Of a stretch of 9,409 nt of DNA, positions 1-5,708 are shown one piece after another. The number at the start of each line of letters is the position of its first letter. The first letter of the stretch is position 1. The stretch lies in the NCBI GenBank assembly GCA_023416195.1, contig JAEZID010000578.1, forward strand, positions 1-9,409, in the 5' to 3' direction. Made by a program: the position numbers and the translations under genes. The DNA comes from Pseudomonadota bacterium (GTDB lineage: Bacteria; Pseudomonadota; Alphaproteobacteria; Azospirillales; Azospirillaceae). The notes beneath the pieces are model-generated. The model did not search any database, was not told the DNA's origin, and saw only the letters and a list, made by a program, of their open reading frames with translations.

Positions 1-95
1 GCCCTCTGCTCGGGTCGTCCGCTGTGTATGACGTCCGGATATATGGTGTGATCGGGTCGCCTTTTTAGAGGGGAGTGCGGCATTCCGAAACACGA

Positions 96-120
96 AAGGG
101 CACCCCCGGGGGATGCCCTT
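96..120 (-). terminator. Second GC-rich hairpin downstream of the small minus-strand gene
   Basis: Arms AAGGGCA (96-102) and TGCCCTT (114-120) are perfectly complementary. Between them CCCCC and GGGGG can extend the stem, with one unpaired A at 113. Read on the minus strand, the stem ends in CCCTTT and a moderately T-rich stretch. It lies about 48 bases after the stop of the 168-416 gene and could be a back-up terminator. The T tract is poor, so the terminator role is inference; the inverted repeat is directly visible. Confidence 0.45.
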
Positions 121-135
121 CCAAGAACCGGTCCC

Positions 136-156
136 AAAAACCGGTTCAAGAACCGG
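136..156 (-). terminator. Intrinsic terminator of the small zinc-ribbon gene
   Basis: On the minus strand, 12 bases after the stop codon of the 168-416 gene, CCGGTTC (156-150) and GAACCGG (147-141) form a stem. The effective fold is a 6-bp stem closed by a CTTG tetraloop. Five T residues follow at once (plus-strand AAAAA, 136-140). This is the standard shape of a Rho-independent terminator, and it supports the minus-strand gene being real. A third copy of the 7-mer (plus-strand GAACCGG, 125-131) can pair with the middle one instead, giving an alternative fold. Confidence 0.6.
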
Positions 157-167
157 CGCGAAAACCG

Positions 168-416
168 TCAGGCCGAGGCCGCGCGGGCGAACCGCCCGTC
201 GTGGCCGGAACCGCCGCCCTGAAGAGCGACAATGCCCCAAGCCTCGTCGCTCGCTCCCATGGAAGCCGTTCCCATAACGGCCCCCATCGCCGCCCAGGTG
301 CGGCGGCGGACCTCGATCTGGCGGCGGCAGTCGCGCGAGCAGTAAAGAGGCACCGGACCACGGGGCGAACTGCGTTTGAACGGCCGCCCGCAGCAGGCGC
401 AGTAAAGAGTTTCCAT
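168..416 (-). CDS. Small cysteine-motif (zinc-ribbon-like) protein, 82 aa
   Basis: I do not recognise a named family. The N-terminal half has two cysteine pairs, C6-x2-C9 (with an extra C8) in CACCGRPF and C26-x3-C30 in YCSRDCRR, followed by a basic run ending in RRR. The spacing fits a small zinc ribbon, probably cytoplasmic and perhaps nucleic-acid binding; this is inferred from motif shape only. The C-terminal half is rich in Gly, Ala and Met and looks unstructured. The ATG at 416 is preferred over an upstream GTG at 593 because GGGAGG lies 6 bases before it on the minus strand, and the upstream extension lacks coding character. A hairpin with a T tract follows the stop. The gene is divergent from nhaA and has no operon partner in view. 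Confidence 0.65.
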   Translation of the reverse strand: METLYCACCGRPFKRSSPRGPVPLYCSRDCRRQIEVRRRTWAAMGAVMGTASMGASDEAWGIVALQGGGSGHDGRFARAASA

Positions 417-601
417 GGATTCCTCCCAAGCTCCAGATGCCCGACCTTTGGTGGCCGGTGCCGTTTGATCGAGTTTCGCTGTCGTTGAGCCCATTATTTC
501 GCGCGACAGCCCTTTGCACGCCAGCAAGCAATCGGCATATGGCCGTTGGGCCCGCTTCCTAAGACCAACAGAAGGCGGCTGAAATTGTTGCACGAATAAC
601 A

Positions 602-616
602 GTTTAGCATCTAAAC
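602..616. promoter_or_regulatory. Short inverted repeat GTTTAG-CAT-CTAAAC
   Basis: A perfect 6-bp inverted repeat with a 3-base spacer sits in a locally AT-rich patch of an otherwise GC-rich spacer, between divergent genes. It overlaps the proposed minus-strand -10 region, so it could be an operator. I do not recognise the binding protein. Confidence 0.3.
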
Positions 617-636
617 GCAGCCCTGTTCCGCGTCAA
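608..636 (-). promoter_or_regulatory. Possible sigma-70 promoter for the small minus-strand gene
   Basis: Minus strand: TTGACG (plus positions 631-636, 5 of 6 matches to TTGACA), a 17-base spacer, then TAGATG (608-613, 3 of 6 matches to TATAAT). It would give a leader of nearly 190 bases before the ATG at 416, which is long. The -10 is weak, so this is tentative. Confidence 0.3.
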
Positions 637-810
637 TCCGCCGCAAGCTCGGCCTTTCCCCCGGGGGCCGACACCCCCACATGCCCGGCAGACCGATCCC
701 GGCATCCCCGATTCCGGAGCACCCTGAAGCGCCCGGCGTGTTGAGGGAAAGGCGGCCGCCCCCGCCGCAAACCCGAACGACCACGATAAAACGGCCACGA
801 CAAGGCGAGC

Positions 811-2022
811 ATGATGAAGCTTCCCGCGATCCGCCAATTCCTGCAAAGCGAGGCCACCGCTGGCGTGGCGCTGATGATCACCTCGGTCATCGCACTGATC
901 TGGGCGAACTCGCCCGCGGCCCCGCTGTACGAGGCGTTCCTGGCGCTGCCGGTGACCATGACGGCCGGCGGGGTCGGGATCGACAAGCCGCTTCTGCTGT
1001 GGATCAACGACGGCCTGATGGCCATCTTCTTCCTGCTCGTCGGGCTGGAGATCAAGCGCGAGGTGCTGGCGGGCGAACTGTCCAACCGCGCCAAGGCGAT
1101 GCTGCCGGGCATCGCGGCGCTGGGCGGCATGGCGGTGCCGGCGCTGGTTTATGTCGGATTCAACTGGGGCGACCCGGTGACGCTCCAGGGCTGGGCCATC
1201 CCGGCGGCCACGGACATCGCCTTCGCGGTGGGCGTCCTGGCGCTGCTGGGGTCGCGGGTGCCGACCAGCCTGCGCATCTTCCTGCTGGCGCTGGCGATCA
1301 TGGACGACCTCGGCGCCATCGTCATCATCGCCGCCTTCTACAGCCACGGCATCGTCCCGATGGCGCTGGGCTTCGCCGCCATCGCCGGGCTGGGCCTGTT
1401 CTGGATGAATCTGATCGGGGTGCGCAGCCTGACGCCCTACATGCTGCTGGGGCTGGTGCTGTGGGTCTGCGTGCTGAAGTCCGGCATCCACGCCACCCTG
1501 GCCGGCGTGGCGCTGGCCTTCGCCATTCCGTTGCGGGACAATGACAAGGGATACGGGAACGGGCATGAGGAATCCCCCCTGCACCGGCTGGAACACGCGC
1601 TGCACCCCTGGGTGGCCTATCTGATCCTGCCGGTCTTCGCGCTGGCCAACGCCGGCGTCTCGCTGTCCGGCATCACCCCGGCAAGCCTGGCCGAGCCGGT
1701 GCCGCTGGGCATCGCGCTGGGCCTGTTCCTGGGCAAGCAGGTGGGGGTGATGCTGACCTCCTGGCTGGCGGTCCGCTTCGGCCTGTCCGCGCTGCCGGCC
1801 GGGGCGGGCTGGGTGCAGTTCTACGGCGTGTCGGTGCTGACCGGCATCGGCTTCACCATGAGCCTGTTCATCGGCACCCTGGCCTTCCCCGACCCGGAGC
1901 ATGCGGTGGCGGTGCGGCTGGGCGTGCTGACGGGATCCATCGTCTCGGCGTTGTTCGGCTACGCGCTGCTTTACGTCGCCGGGACGGCGCGCGCCATCCG
2001 GATAGCCCAACCGACCCGGTGA
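811..2022 (+). CDS. nhaA: Na+/H+ antiporter NhaA
   Basis: Inner-membrane electrogenic antiporter that in this family expels Na+ (or Li+) in exchange for about two H+, supporting salt and alkaline-pH tolerance. At 403 aa it matches the family (about 390). The core motif ATDIAFAVG carries D135 and ALAIMDDLGAI carries D165 and D166, equivalent to E. coli D133, D163 and D164, the ion-binding residues. K309 in LGKQVGV is at the expected place for the conserved lysine, and GIHATLAGV holds H227, the counterpart of the E. coli pH-response histidine. Hydrophobic segments run through the whole chain, with a soluble loop near 241-263. Two ATGs are adjacent (811 and 814); AAGG lies 6 bases before the first. 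It is divergent from the small zinc-ribbon gene, and the DUF4112 gene follows on the same strand. Nothing looks broken. Confidence 0.97.
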   Translation: MMKLPAIRQFLQSEATAGVALMITSVIALIWANSPAAPLYEAFLALPVTMTAGGVGIDKPLLLWINDGLMAIFFLLVGLEIKREVLAGELSNRAKAMLPGIAALGGMAVPALVYVGFNWGDPVTLQGWAIPAATDIAFAVGVLALLGSRVPTSLRIFLLALAIMDDLGAIVIIAAFYSHGIVPMALGFAAIAGLGLFWMNLIGVRSLTPYMLLGLVLWVCVLKSGIHATLAGVALAFAIPLRDNDKGYGNGHEESPLHRLEHALHPWVAYLILPVFALANAGVSLSGITPASLAEPVPLGIALGLFLGKQVGVMLTSWLAVRFGLSALPAGAGWVQFYGVSVLTGIGFTMSLFIGTLAFPDPEHAVAVRLGVLTGSIVSALFGYALLYVAGTARAIRIAQPTR

Positions 2023-2037
2023 TTGACGGGGAGGTTC

Positions 2038-2084
2038 ATGGAACCCGGTCGCGGGGCAGGTGGTTGATCGATTGTAGCCTGCCC
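2038..2084 (+). promoter_or_regulatory. Leader with a 9-codon ORF and a hairpin before the DUF4112 gene
   Basis: Just after the nhaA stop, GGGGAGG (2028-2034) precedes an ATG at 2038 that opens a 9-codon frame (MEPGRGAGG, stop at 2065-2067). That frame differs from the DUF4112 frame. A hairpin with arms GGGCAGG (2054-2060) and CCTGCCC (2078-2084) and a 17-base loop overlaps the end of this mini-ORF. The hairpin lacks a T tract, so it is not an obvious terminator. A leader role is inference, and the mini-ORF may be chance. Confidence 0.3.
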
Positions 2085-2108
2085 GGCGAACACCATCCGG
2101 TGACCCCC

Positions 2109-2534
2109 ATGAACGCCACCAGCACCCGCCCCGCGCCCGCCTCACGCCATTCGCGAGCCTCGGCCGCGTCGCCGGCGATCGACATCGACCTGAAGCGGCT
2201 GGAGCGATTGCGCTACCTGACGCGGCTGATGGACACGCGCTGGCGCGTTCCCGGCACCCGGATCCCCATCGGGCTGGACGGCCTTGCCAGCCTTCTCCCC
2301 GTCGTCGGCGACACGGCCACGGCGGCGGTGTCGGTCTATATCGTTCTTGAGGCAGCGCGCTTCGGCCTGCCGAAAAGCCTGATCGCCCGCATGGCCGGAA
2401 ACGTTTTTCTGGACTGGGCGGGCGGTTCGGTCCCGGTGATCGGCACCATCTTCGACATTGCCTTCAAGGCCAACCGCCGCAACCTCGACCTGCTGCACGA
2501 GCATCTGGAGGAGCGGCTGGCGGCGTTCGCCTAG
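2109..2534 (+). CDS. DUF4112 domain protein, 141 aa
   Basis: Member of a conserved bacterial family of unknown function (DUF4112). Residues 30-135 carry the family pattern: LDTRWRVPGT-like start (MDTRWRVPGTRIPIGLDGL, 41-59), LLPVVGDT (62-69), a hydrophobic helix (71-84), RMAGNVFLDWAGGSVPVIG (94-112) and FDIAFKANRRN (115-125). Two hydrophobic stretches suggest association with the inner membrane. The first 22 or so residues are low-complexity Ser/Ala/Arg. The start is uncertain. I chose the ATG at 2109 because the frame before it runs through the hairpin and has no coding character, but its ribosome site is weak. Alternatives are GTG at 2100 and a GTG at 2019 that overlaps the nhaA stop by 3 bases. 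It may be co-transcribed with nhaA (86-base gap). Confidence 0.9.
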   Translation: MNATSTRPAPASRHSRASAASPAIDIDLKRLERLRYLTRLMDTRWRVPGTRIPIGLDGLASLLPVVGDTATAAVSVYIVLEAARFGLPKSLIARMAGNVFLDWAGGSVPVIGTIFDIAFKANRRNLDLLHEHLEERLAAFA

Positions 2535-2589
2535 CGGTCTCTTCGACGCCTGCACTCTCCCGGCCGGTCCATGCCCAGGCGGATTGGCG

Positions 2590-2619
2590 GCAAGCCGCTT
2601 GCATGGCTTGGGCCCAAGC
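2590..2619 (+). promoter_or_regulatory. Two adjacent palindromes in the leader of the 2651 gene
   Basis: The first is GCAAGC-C-GCTTGC (2590-2602), with 6-bp arms and a single central base. Three bases on is a perfect 14-bp palindrome, GCTTGGGCCCAAGC (2606-2619). They share the half-sites GCAAGC/GCTTGC and sit 31 bases before the next start codon. The arrangement resembles a double operator or a pair of short RNA hairpins. No T tract follows, so a terminator for the DUF4112 gene is less likely. The sequence is certain; the role is inference. Confidence 0.4.
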
Positions 2620-2650
2620 TTGGCCGCAGAGAAACGAGCAGGAGAGACGC

Positions 2651-3325
2651 ATGACCGTGACATCCGTCGCGGAGGCCGCGAGAGCGCACGCCCTTCCCCA
2701 CCGCCAACACACCGCCGCCCCGCCGGAAGACCGGCCGTTTTCAACGTTCCTGGCCGAGGCGGCGGCGCCGGCCGGAGAGGCCGCGACGAAAGCGGCCGCC
2801 CCATCCACCGGCAAGGCGCCCGCCTCGTCGCTGTCCGGGAGCGCGGGGACCCAGGTCGGCAAAAGCGCCCCACTGTCCCGTTCCGTCCAGGAGGTGAGGG
2901 CAGAAACTGCCGCCCTGGCCGAGGAACTGCACCAGCGGCTGGTTTGCGCGGGCGTGGACACGGACGTGCCCATCACGCTGGACGTGGCCCAGGACGGCAG
3001 CGTCGTCGTGCGCGGCGACCATCCCGACAAGGCGAAGATCGAACGCCTCTTCGCCGAGGATCCGGGCTTCGCCAACCGATACCGCCAGGTCTCGCAGGAC
3101 AACTCCATGATCGCCCTGGGCATGGTCGGGGTGCGCTACCGCATCGCGCTCGACGAGGCCAAGGACGAGGAGGAGCGCGACCGCGTCATGCGGCGCTTCG
3201 ACGCCGTCATCCAGCAGCTGAGCAAGGCGTCCGGCCAGATGACCCTGTCGGGCGGGCAGATGAGCAGCGCGTCGATGGACATGGCCACGGCCTTCCTGGG
3301 CGTGCCGGCCTGGGCCGCCGGCTGA
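2651..3325 (+). CDS. Uncharacterised protein, 224 aa, with disordered N-terminus
   Basis: I do not recognise this protein. The ATG at 2651 follows AGGAG (2641-2645) at good spacing and is preferred over an in-frame ATG at 2603, which lies beside the palindromes. Residues 1-80 are rich in Ala, Pro and Ser and probably disordered. Residues 81-190 look folded: a helix (EVRAETAALAEELHQRL, 81-97), a strand-rich piece ending in SVVVRGDHPDKAKIERLF (117-134), and a charged helix with the acidic run DEAKDEEERDRVMRRF (168-183). The tail (195-224) is rich in Gly, Ser and Met with a hydrophobic end. There is no signal peptide, no membrane segment and no cysteine apart from C99. The DHPDKAKIE...LFAEDP stretch is the best search handle. 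It sits alone between DUF4112 and hemN, with 112 bases to the next start. Confidence 0.85.
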   Translation: MTVTSVAEAARAHALPHRQHTAAPPEDRPFSTFLAEAAAPAGEAATKAAAPSTGKAPASSLSGSAGTQVGKSAPLSRSVQEVRAETAALAEELHQRLVCAGVDTDVPITLDVAQDGSVVVRGDHPDKAKIERLFAEDPGFANRYRQVSQDNSMIALGMVGVRYRIALDEAKDEEERDRVMRRFDAVIQQLSKASGQMTLSGGQMSSASMDMATAFLGVPAWAAG

Positions 3326-3387
3326 CGGCTGACGGCGAAAAAAGGGGATGACGCAAAAGGATAAGTACGGGGTCCCTTGACGGTCGC

Positions 3388-3401
3388 TTGACGTGGGTCA
3401 A
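3388..3401 (+). promoter_or_regulatory. FNR/Anr/FixK-type box upstream of hemN
   Basis: TTGAC-GTGG-GTCAA is a perfect dyad that fits the alphaproteobacterial FNR/FnrL/FixK consensus (TTGAT-N4-ATCAA; C/G in the inner position is tolerated). hemN is a classic target because its enzyme works without oxygen. A second TTGACG lies 11 bases upstream (3377-3382). If the box acts at -41.5, transcription would start near 3436, almost at the ATG at 3438. The best -10-like sequence, TATCAT (3407-3412), would instead place the box near -24, a repressing position. The geometry is therefore unresolved. Confidence 0.7.
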
Positions 3402-3437
3402 AGCGGTATCATGCCGCCTCGACGATCTTCCCGAGCC

Positions 3438-4841
3438 ATGAACGCGATCCTTCCCGTGACCTCCTCCGCCTCCCCGACCGTTGGCCTGAACGCCGGCCTG
3501 CTCGCCAAGTACGACGGCCTGCGCGTGCCCCGCTACACCAGCTACCCGACCGCGCCGCACTTCACGCCCGCGGTGAGCGCGGACGTGTATCGCGGCTGGC
3601 TGGCGGAGTTGGACACGCAAAGCCTCGCGGGCTCGCTGTACCTGCATGTCCCCTTCTGCCAGAAGATGTGCTGGTACTGCGGCTGCCACACCAAGATCGT
3701 GGCGCGCTACGCCCCCATCGCGGAGTATCTGGGCCATCTGCGGCGCGAGGTCGGCATGGTCGCCGATCTGATCCCCGGCCGGCTGAAGGTCCGCCACATC
3801 CATTTCGGCGGCGGCACGCCGACCATGATGGCGCCCGAGGACTTCGAGTCGATCATCGCCCTGCTGCGCGAGCGGTACGACGTGGTGGACGGCGCCGAGA
3901 TCGCGGTGGAGATCGACCCGCGCACCCTGACCAGGGAGATGGCCGAGGCGCTGGGCCGCGCCGGGGTCAACCGCGCCTCGCTGGGGGTGCAGGATTTCGA
4001 CGGCGACGTGCAGGCGGCCATCAACCGGCTTCAGCCGCAGGAGATGACCGAGCGGACGCTGGAATGGCTGCGCGCCGCCGGCATCCATCACGTCAACCTC
4101 GACCTGATGTACGGCCTGCCCAAGCAGTCGGTGGACAGCGTCGCCCGTTCCGCCCAGATCGCGCTGTCCATGGATCCGGACCGGCTGTCGGTGTTCGGCT
4201 ACGCCCACGTTCCGTGGATGAAGACGCACCAGAAGAAGATCGACGAATCCGCCCTGGCCGACACGCTCGGCCGGTGGGAGCAGTTCGCCGCCATCGCCGA
4301 GGTGGTGACCGGCGCCGGCTATCACCCCATCGGCCTCGACCACTTCGCCAAGCCGACCGACGAGCTGTCGGTGCAGCAGGCCGAGGGGCGGCTCAGCCGC
4401 AACTTCCAGGGCTACACGACCGACGACGCGGAGGTCCTGCTGGGCTTCGGCGCGTCGAGCATCGGGGCTCTGCCGCAGGGCTACGTGCAGAACGCCGTGC
4501 CCTTCGACCAGTACGCCCAGGCCATCGAGGCCGGGATGCTCGCCACCGGGAAGGGCCTGACCCTGACCGACGAGGACCGGCTGCGCCGCGACCTGATCGT
4601 GCGGCTGATGTGCGATCTGGCGGTGGACGTGGGCGCCGTGGCGTCCGCGCACGGACTGGACGCCGGGGCCTTCGACGCGGACCTCGCGGGCATGGACGAT
4701 CTGGTCGCCGACGGCGTCGCCGTGGTGGAAGGCCGCCGGGTCAGCGTGCCCGAGTCCGCCCGTCCGCTGATGCGCATCGTGGCCGCGCGCTTCGATACCT
4801 ATCTGTCCACCGGCGCCGGGCGGCACAGCCGCGCGGTGTAA
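3438..4841 (+). CDS. hemN: Oxygen-independent coproporphyrinogen III oxidase HemN
   Basis: Cytoplasmic radical-SAM enzyme that decarboxylates two propionates of coproporphyrinogen III to form protoporphyrinogen IX, the haem-synthesis step used when oxygen is scarce. At 467 aa it matches E. coli HemN (457). The N-terminal signature PRYTSYPTAPHF (31-42) is followed by the [4Fe-4S] cluster motif CQKMCWYCGC (C74, C78, C81 and the HemN-typical fourth cysteine C83). The SAM-binding GGGTP is at 124-128 and NLDLMYGLP follows. The C-terminal HemN domain extends to the end. The PRYTSYPTA start and the fourth cysteine point to true HemN rather than the HemW-type paralogue. I chose the ATG at 3438; it gives 24 residues before the conserved KYDG stretch, and in-frame starts at 3393 and 3411 lie inside or next to the regulatory site. 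The ribosome site is weak. Regulation by oxygen through the upstream box is likely. Confidence 0.97.
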   Translation: MNAILPVTSSASPTVGLNAGLLAKYDGLRVPRYTSYPTAPHFTPAVSADVYRGWLAELDTQSLAGSLYLHVPFCQKMCWYCGCHTKIVARYAPIAEYLGHLRREVGMVADLIPGRLKVRHIHFGGGTPTMMAPEDFESIIALLRERYDVVDGAEIAVEIDPRTLTREMAEALGRAGVNRASLGVQDFDGDVQAAINRLQPQEMTERTLEWLRAAGIHHVNLDLMYGLPKQSVDSVARSAQIALSMDPDRLSVFGYAHVPWMKTHQKKIDESALADTLGRWEQFAAIAEVVTGAGYHPIGLDHFAKPTDELSVQQAEGRLSRNFQGYTTDDAEVLLGFGASSIGALPQGYVQNAVPFDQYAQAIEAGMLATGKGLTLTDEDRLRRDLIVRLMCDLAVDVGAVASAHGLDAGAFDADLAGMDDLVADGVAVVEGRRVSVPESARPLMRIVAARFDTYLSTGAGRHSRAV

Positions 4842-4858
4842 GGACAAGTCCGGCAATC

Positions 4859-4954
4859 GGGCCCCCATCCCAACCTTCCCCCATGCTGCGCACGGGGGAA
4901 GGAGCTTCGTCCCCTCCCCCGCCGCAAGGTGGGGGAGGGATGGGGAGGGGGCCC
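4859..4954. repeat. Structured GC-rich intergenic repeat (possible three-way fold)
   Basis: Three nested inverted repeats fill most of the hemN-GST gap. Hairpin 1 pairs CCTTCCCCC (4874-4882) with GGGGGAAGG (4894-4902). Hairpin 2 pairs CCCTCCCCC (4912-4920) with GGGGGAGGG (4931-4939). The outer arms GGGCCCCCATCCC (4859-4871) and GGGATGGGG-A-GGGGGCCC (4937-4954) can close both into a cloverleaf, with a few bulged bases and a slight overlap with hairpin 2. The right end, GGGATGGGGAGGGGGC, recurs in opposite orientation with one difference at 9374-9389. This suggests a dispersed non-coding repeat family; it may also help terminate hemN. Confidence 0.75.
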
Positions 4955-5054
4955 AACGCGGGAGCCTCACAGGCGCCCTCTGGCCTTCCGGCCGCAAATC
5001 GGCGACAGTGTGCCCACACCGCACAATCACCGATGCGGGAGAGGGCCGACACCG

Positions 5055-5672
5055 ATGATCACGCTGTACACCTTCGCCACGCCGAACGGGCACAAGGCCT
5101 CCATCCTGCTGGAGGAGCTGGGCCTCACCTACAAGGTCCAGAAGATCGACATCGTCGCGGGCGAGAACAAGCGGCCCGACTATCTGGCCATCAGCCCCAT
5201 CAGCAAGGTGCCGGCGGTGGTCGAGGTTCTGCCCGGCGGCCGGAAGCGCCGGCTGTTCGGGTCGGGCGCCATCCTGCTGCATTACGCCGAGCGCACCGGC
5301 CGCCTGCTGCCCGAGAGCGTGGACGACCGCGCCGAGGCGATGAGCTGGTTCATGCTGGGCATCAGCGATCTCGGCCCCACGGCGGTGGACATGTTCCGCT
5401 TTTCCGTCCGCGCGCCGGAACGCATCCCCTACGCCATCGACCTGTTCAAGGGCGAGCTGATGCGCACCTACGGCGCGCTGGATACCCGGCTGGGCGAGGC
5501 GGAGTATCTGGGCGGCACCTACTCCATCGCCGACATCGCCTGCTATCCCTTCATCGCGGCGGCGGCCGTGGCCGGCGGCAGCCTGCTGGAACGCTTCCCC
5601 AACCTGAAGCGCTGGCACGACGCGGTCGCCGACCGCCCGACGGTCAAGCGCGGCATGGCGGTGCCGGAGTAA
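5055..5672 (+). CDS. Glutathione S-transferase-like protein (Nu/YfcG type), 205 aa
   Basis: Cytosolic thioredoxin-fold protein of the GST superfamily. Family members conjugate glutathione or, in the Nu class, reduce disulfides using glutathione. Residues 1-82 form the thioredoxin-like domain with TPNGHK (9-14): T9 and N11 match the Nu-class YfcG positions that contact glutathione sulfur in place of Tyr, Ser or Cys. P53 in SKVPAV is the conserved cis-proline. Residues 90-205 form the helical domain, with YSIADIACYPF (156-166) giving the N-capping Ser and Asp. Oddity: the usual ESGAIL reads GSGAIL here, so the Glu that helps hold the glutathione gamma-glutamyl group is Gly (G69). The ATG at 5055 follows GGGAGAGGG (5037-5045). 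The amidohydrolase gene starts 36 bases downstream, suggesting an operon. Substrate unknown. Confidence 0.93.
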   Translation: MITLYTFATPNGHKASILLEELGLTYKVQKIDIVAGENKRPDYLAISPISKVPAVVEVLPGGRKRRLFGSGAILLHYAERTGRLLPESVDDRAEAMSWFMLGISDLGPTAVDMFRFSVRAPERIPYAIDLFKGELMRTYGALDTRLGEAEYLGGTYSIADIACYPFIAAAAVAGGSLLERFPNLKRWHDAVADRPTVKRGMAVPE

Positions 5673-5708
5673 CCCGGCCCGCCGCCCCAACCAACGCACG
5701 TTAGAACC

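Larger units (their letters stand above)
417..810. other. Divergent intergenic region between the small gene and nhaA
   Basis: This 394-base stretch has no convincing gene; open frames across it on both strands lack ribosome sites and coding character. It holds a short inverted repeat (602-616), a possible minus-strand promoter (608-636) and a GC-rich palindromic patch at 649-671, with TCGGCC and GGCCGA arms around CCCCC/GGGGG. The nhaA ribosome site lies at its right edge. I see no convincing plus-strand sigma-70 promoter for nhaA. Part of the region is presumably the nhaA leader. Confidence 0.5.

Noticed and set aside
1..68. Plus-strand frame open from the left edge, ending at the TAG at 66-68, followed by nothing recognisable
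   Set aside because: About 21 codons with unremarkable codon use; too short to tell the end of a gene from chance. The CTTTTT at 61-66 lacks a convincing stem before it, so I do not call a terminator.
96..156. Possible CRISPR or tandem-repeat array in the GAACCGG repeats
   Set aside because: The units are only 7 bases, alternate in orientation and lack regular spacers; a terminator hairpin explains them better.
75..488. Plus-strand open frame over the small minus-strand gene
   Set aside because: Low-complexity Arg/Pro/Ala product that runs through both terminator hairpins, with no ribosome site; the minus-strand frame has the better signals.
480..600. Possible tRNA or tRNA fragment in the divergent spacer
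   Set aside because: No acceptor stem, anticodon arm or GGTTCGA-type T-loop could be assembled on either strand.
604..2145. Minus-strand open frame of 513 codons antisense to nhaA
   Set aside because: Gln/Arg/His-rich shadow of nhaA with no domain and no ribosome site.
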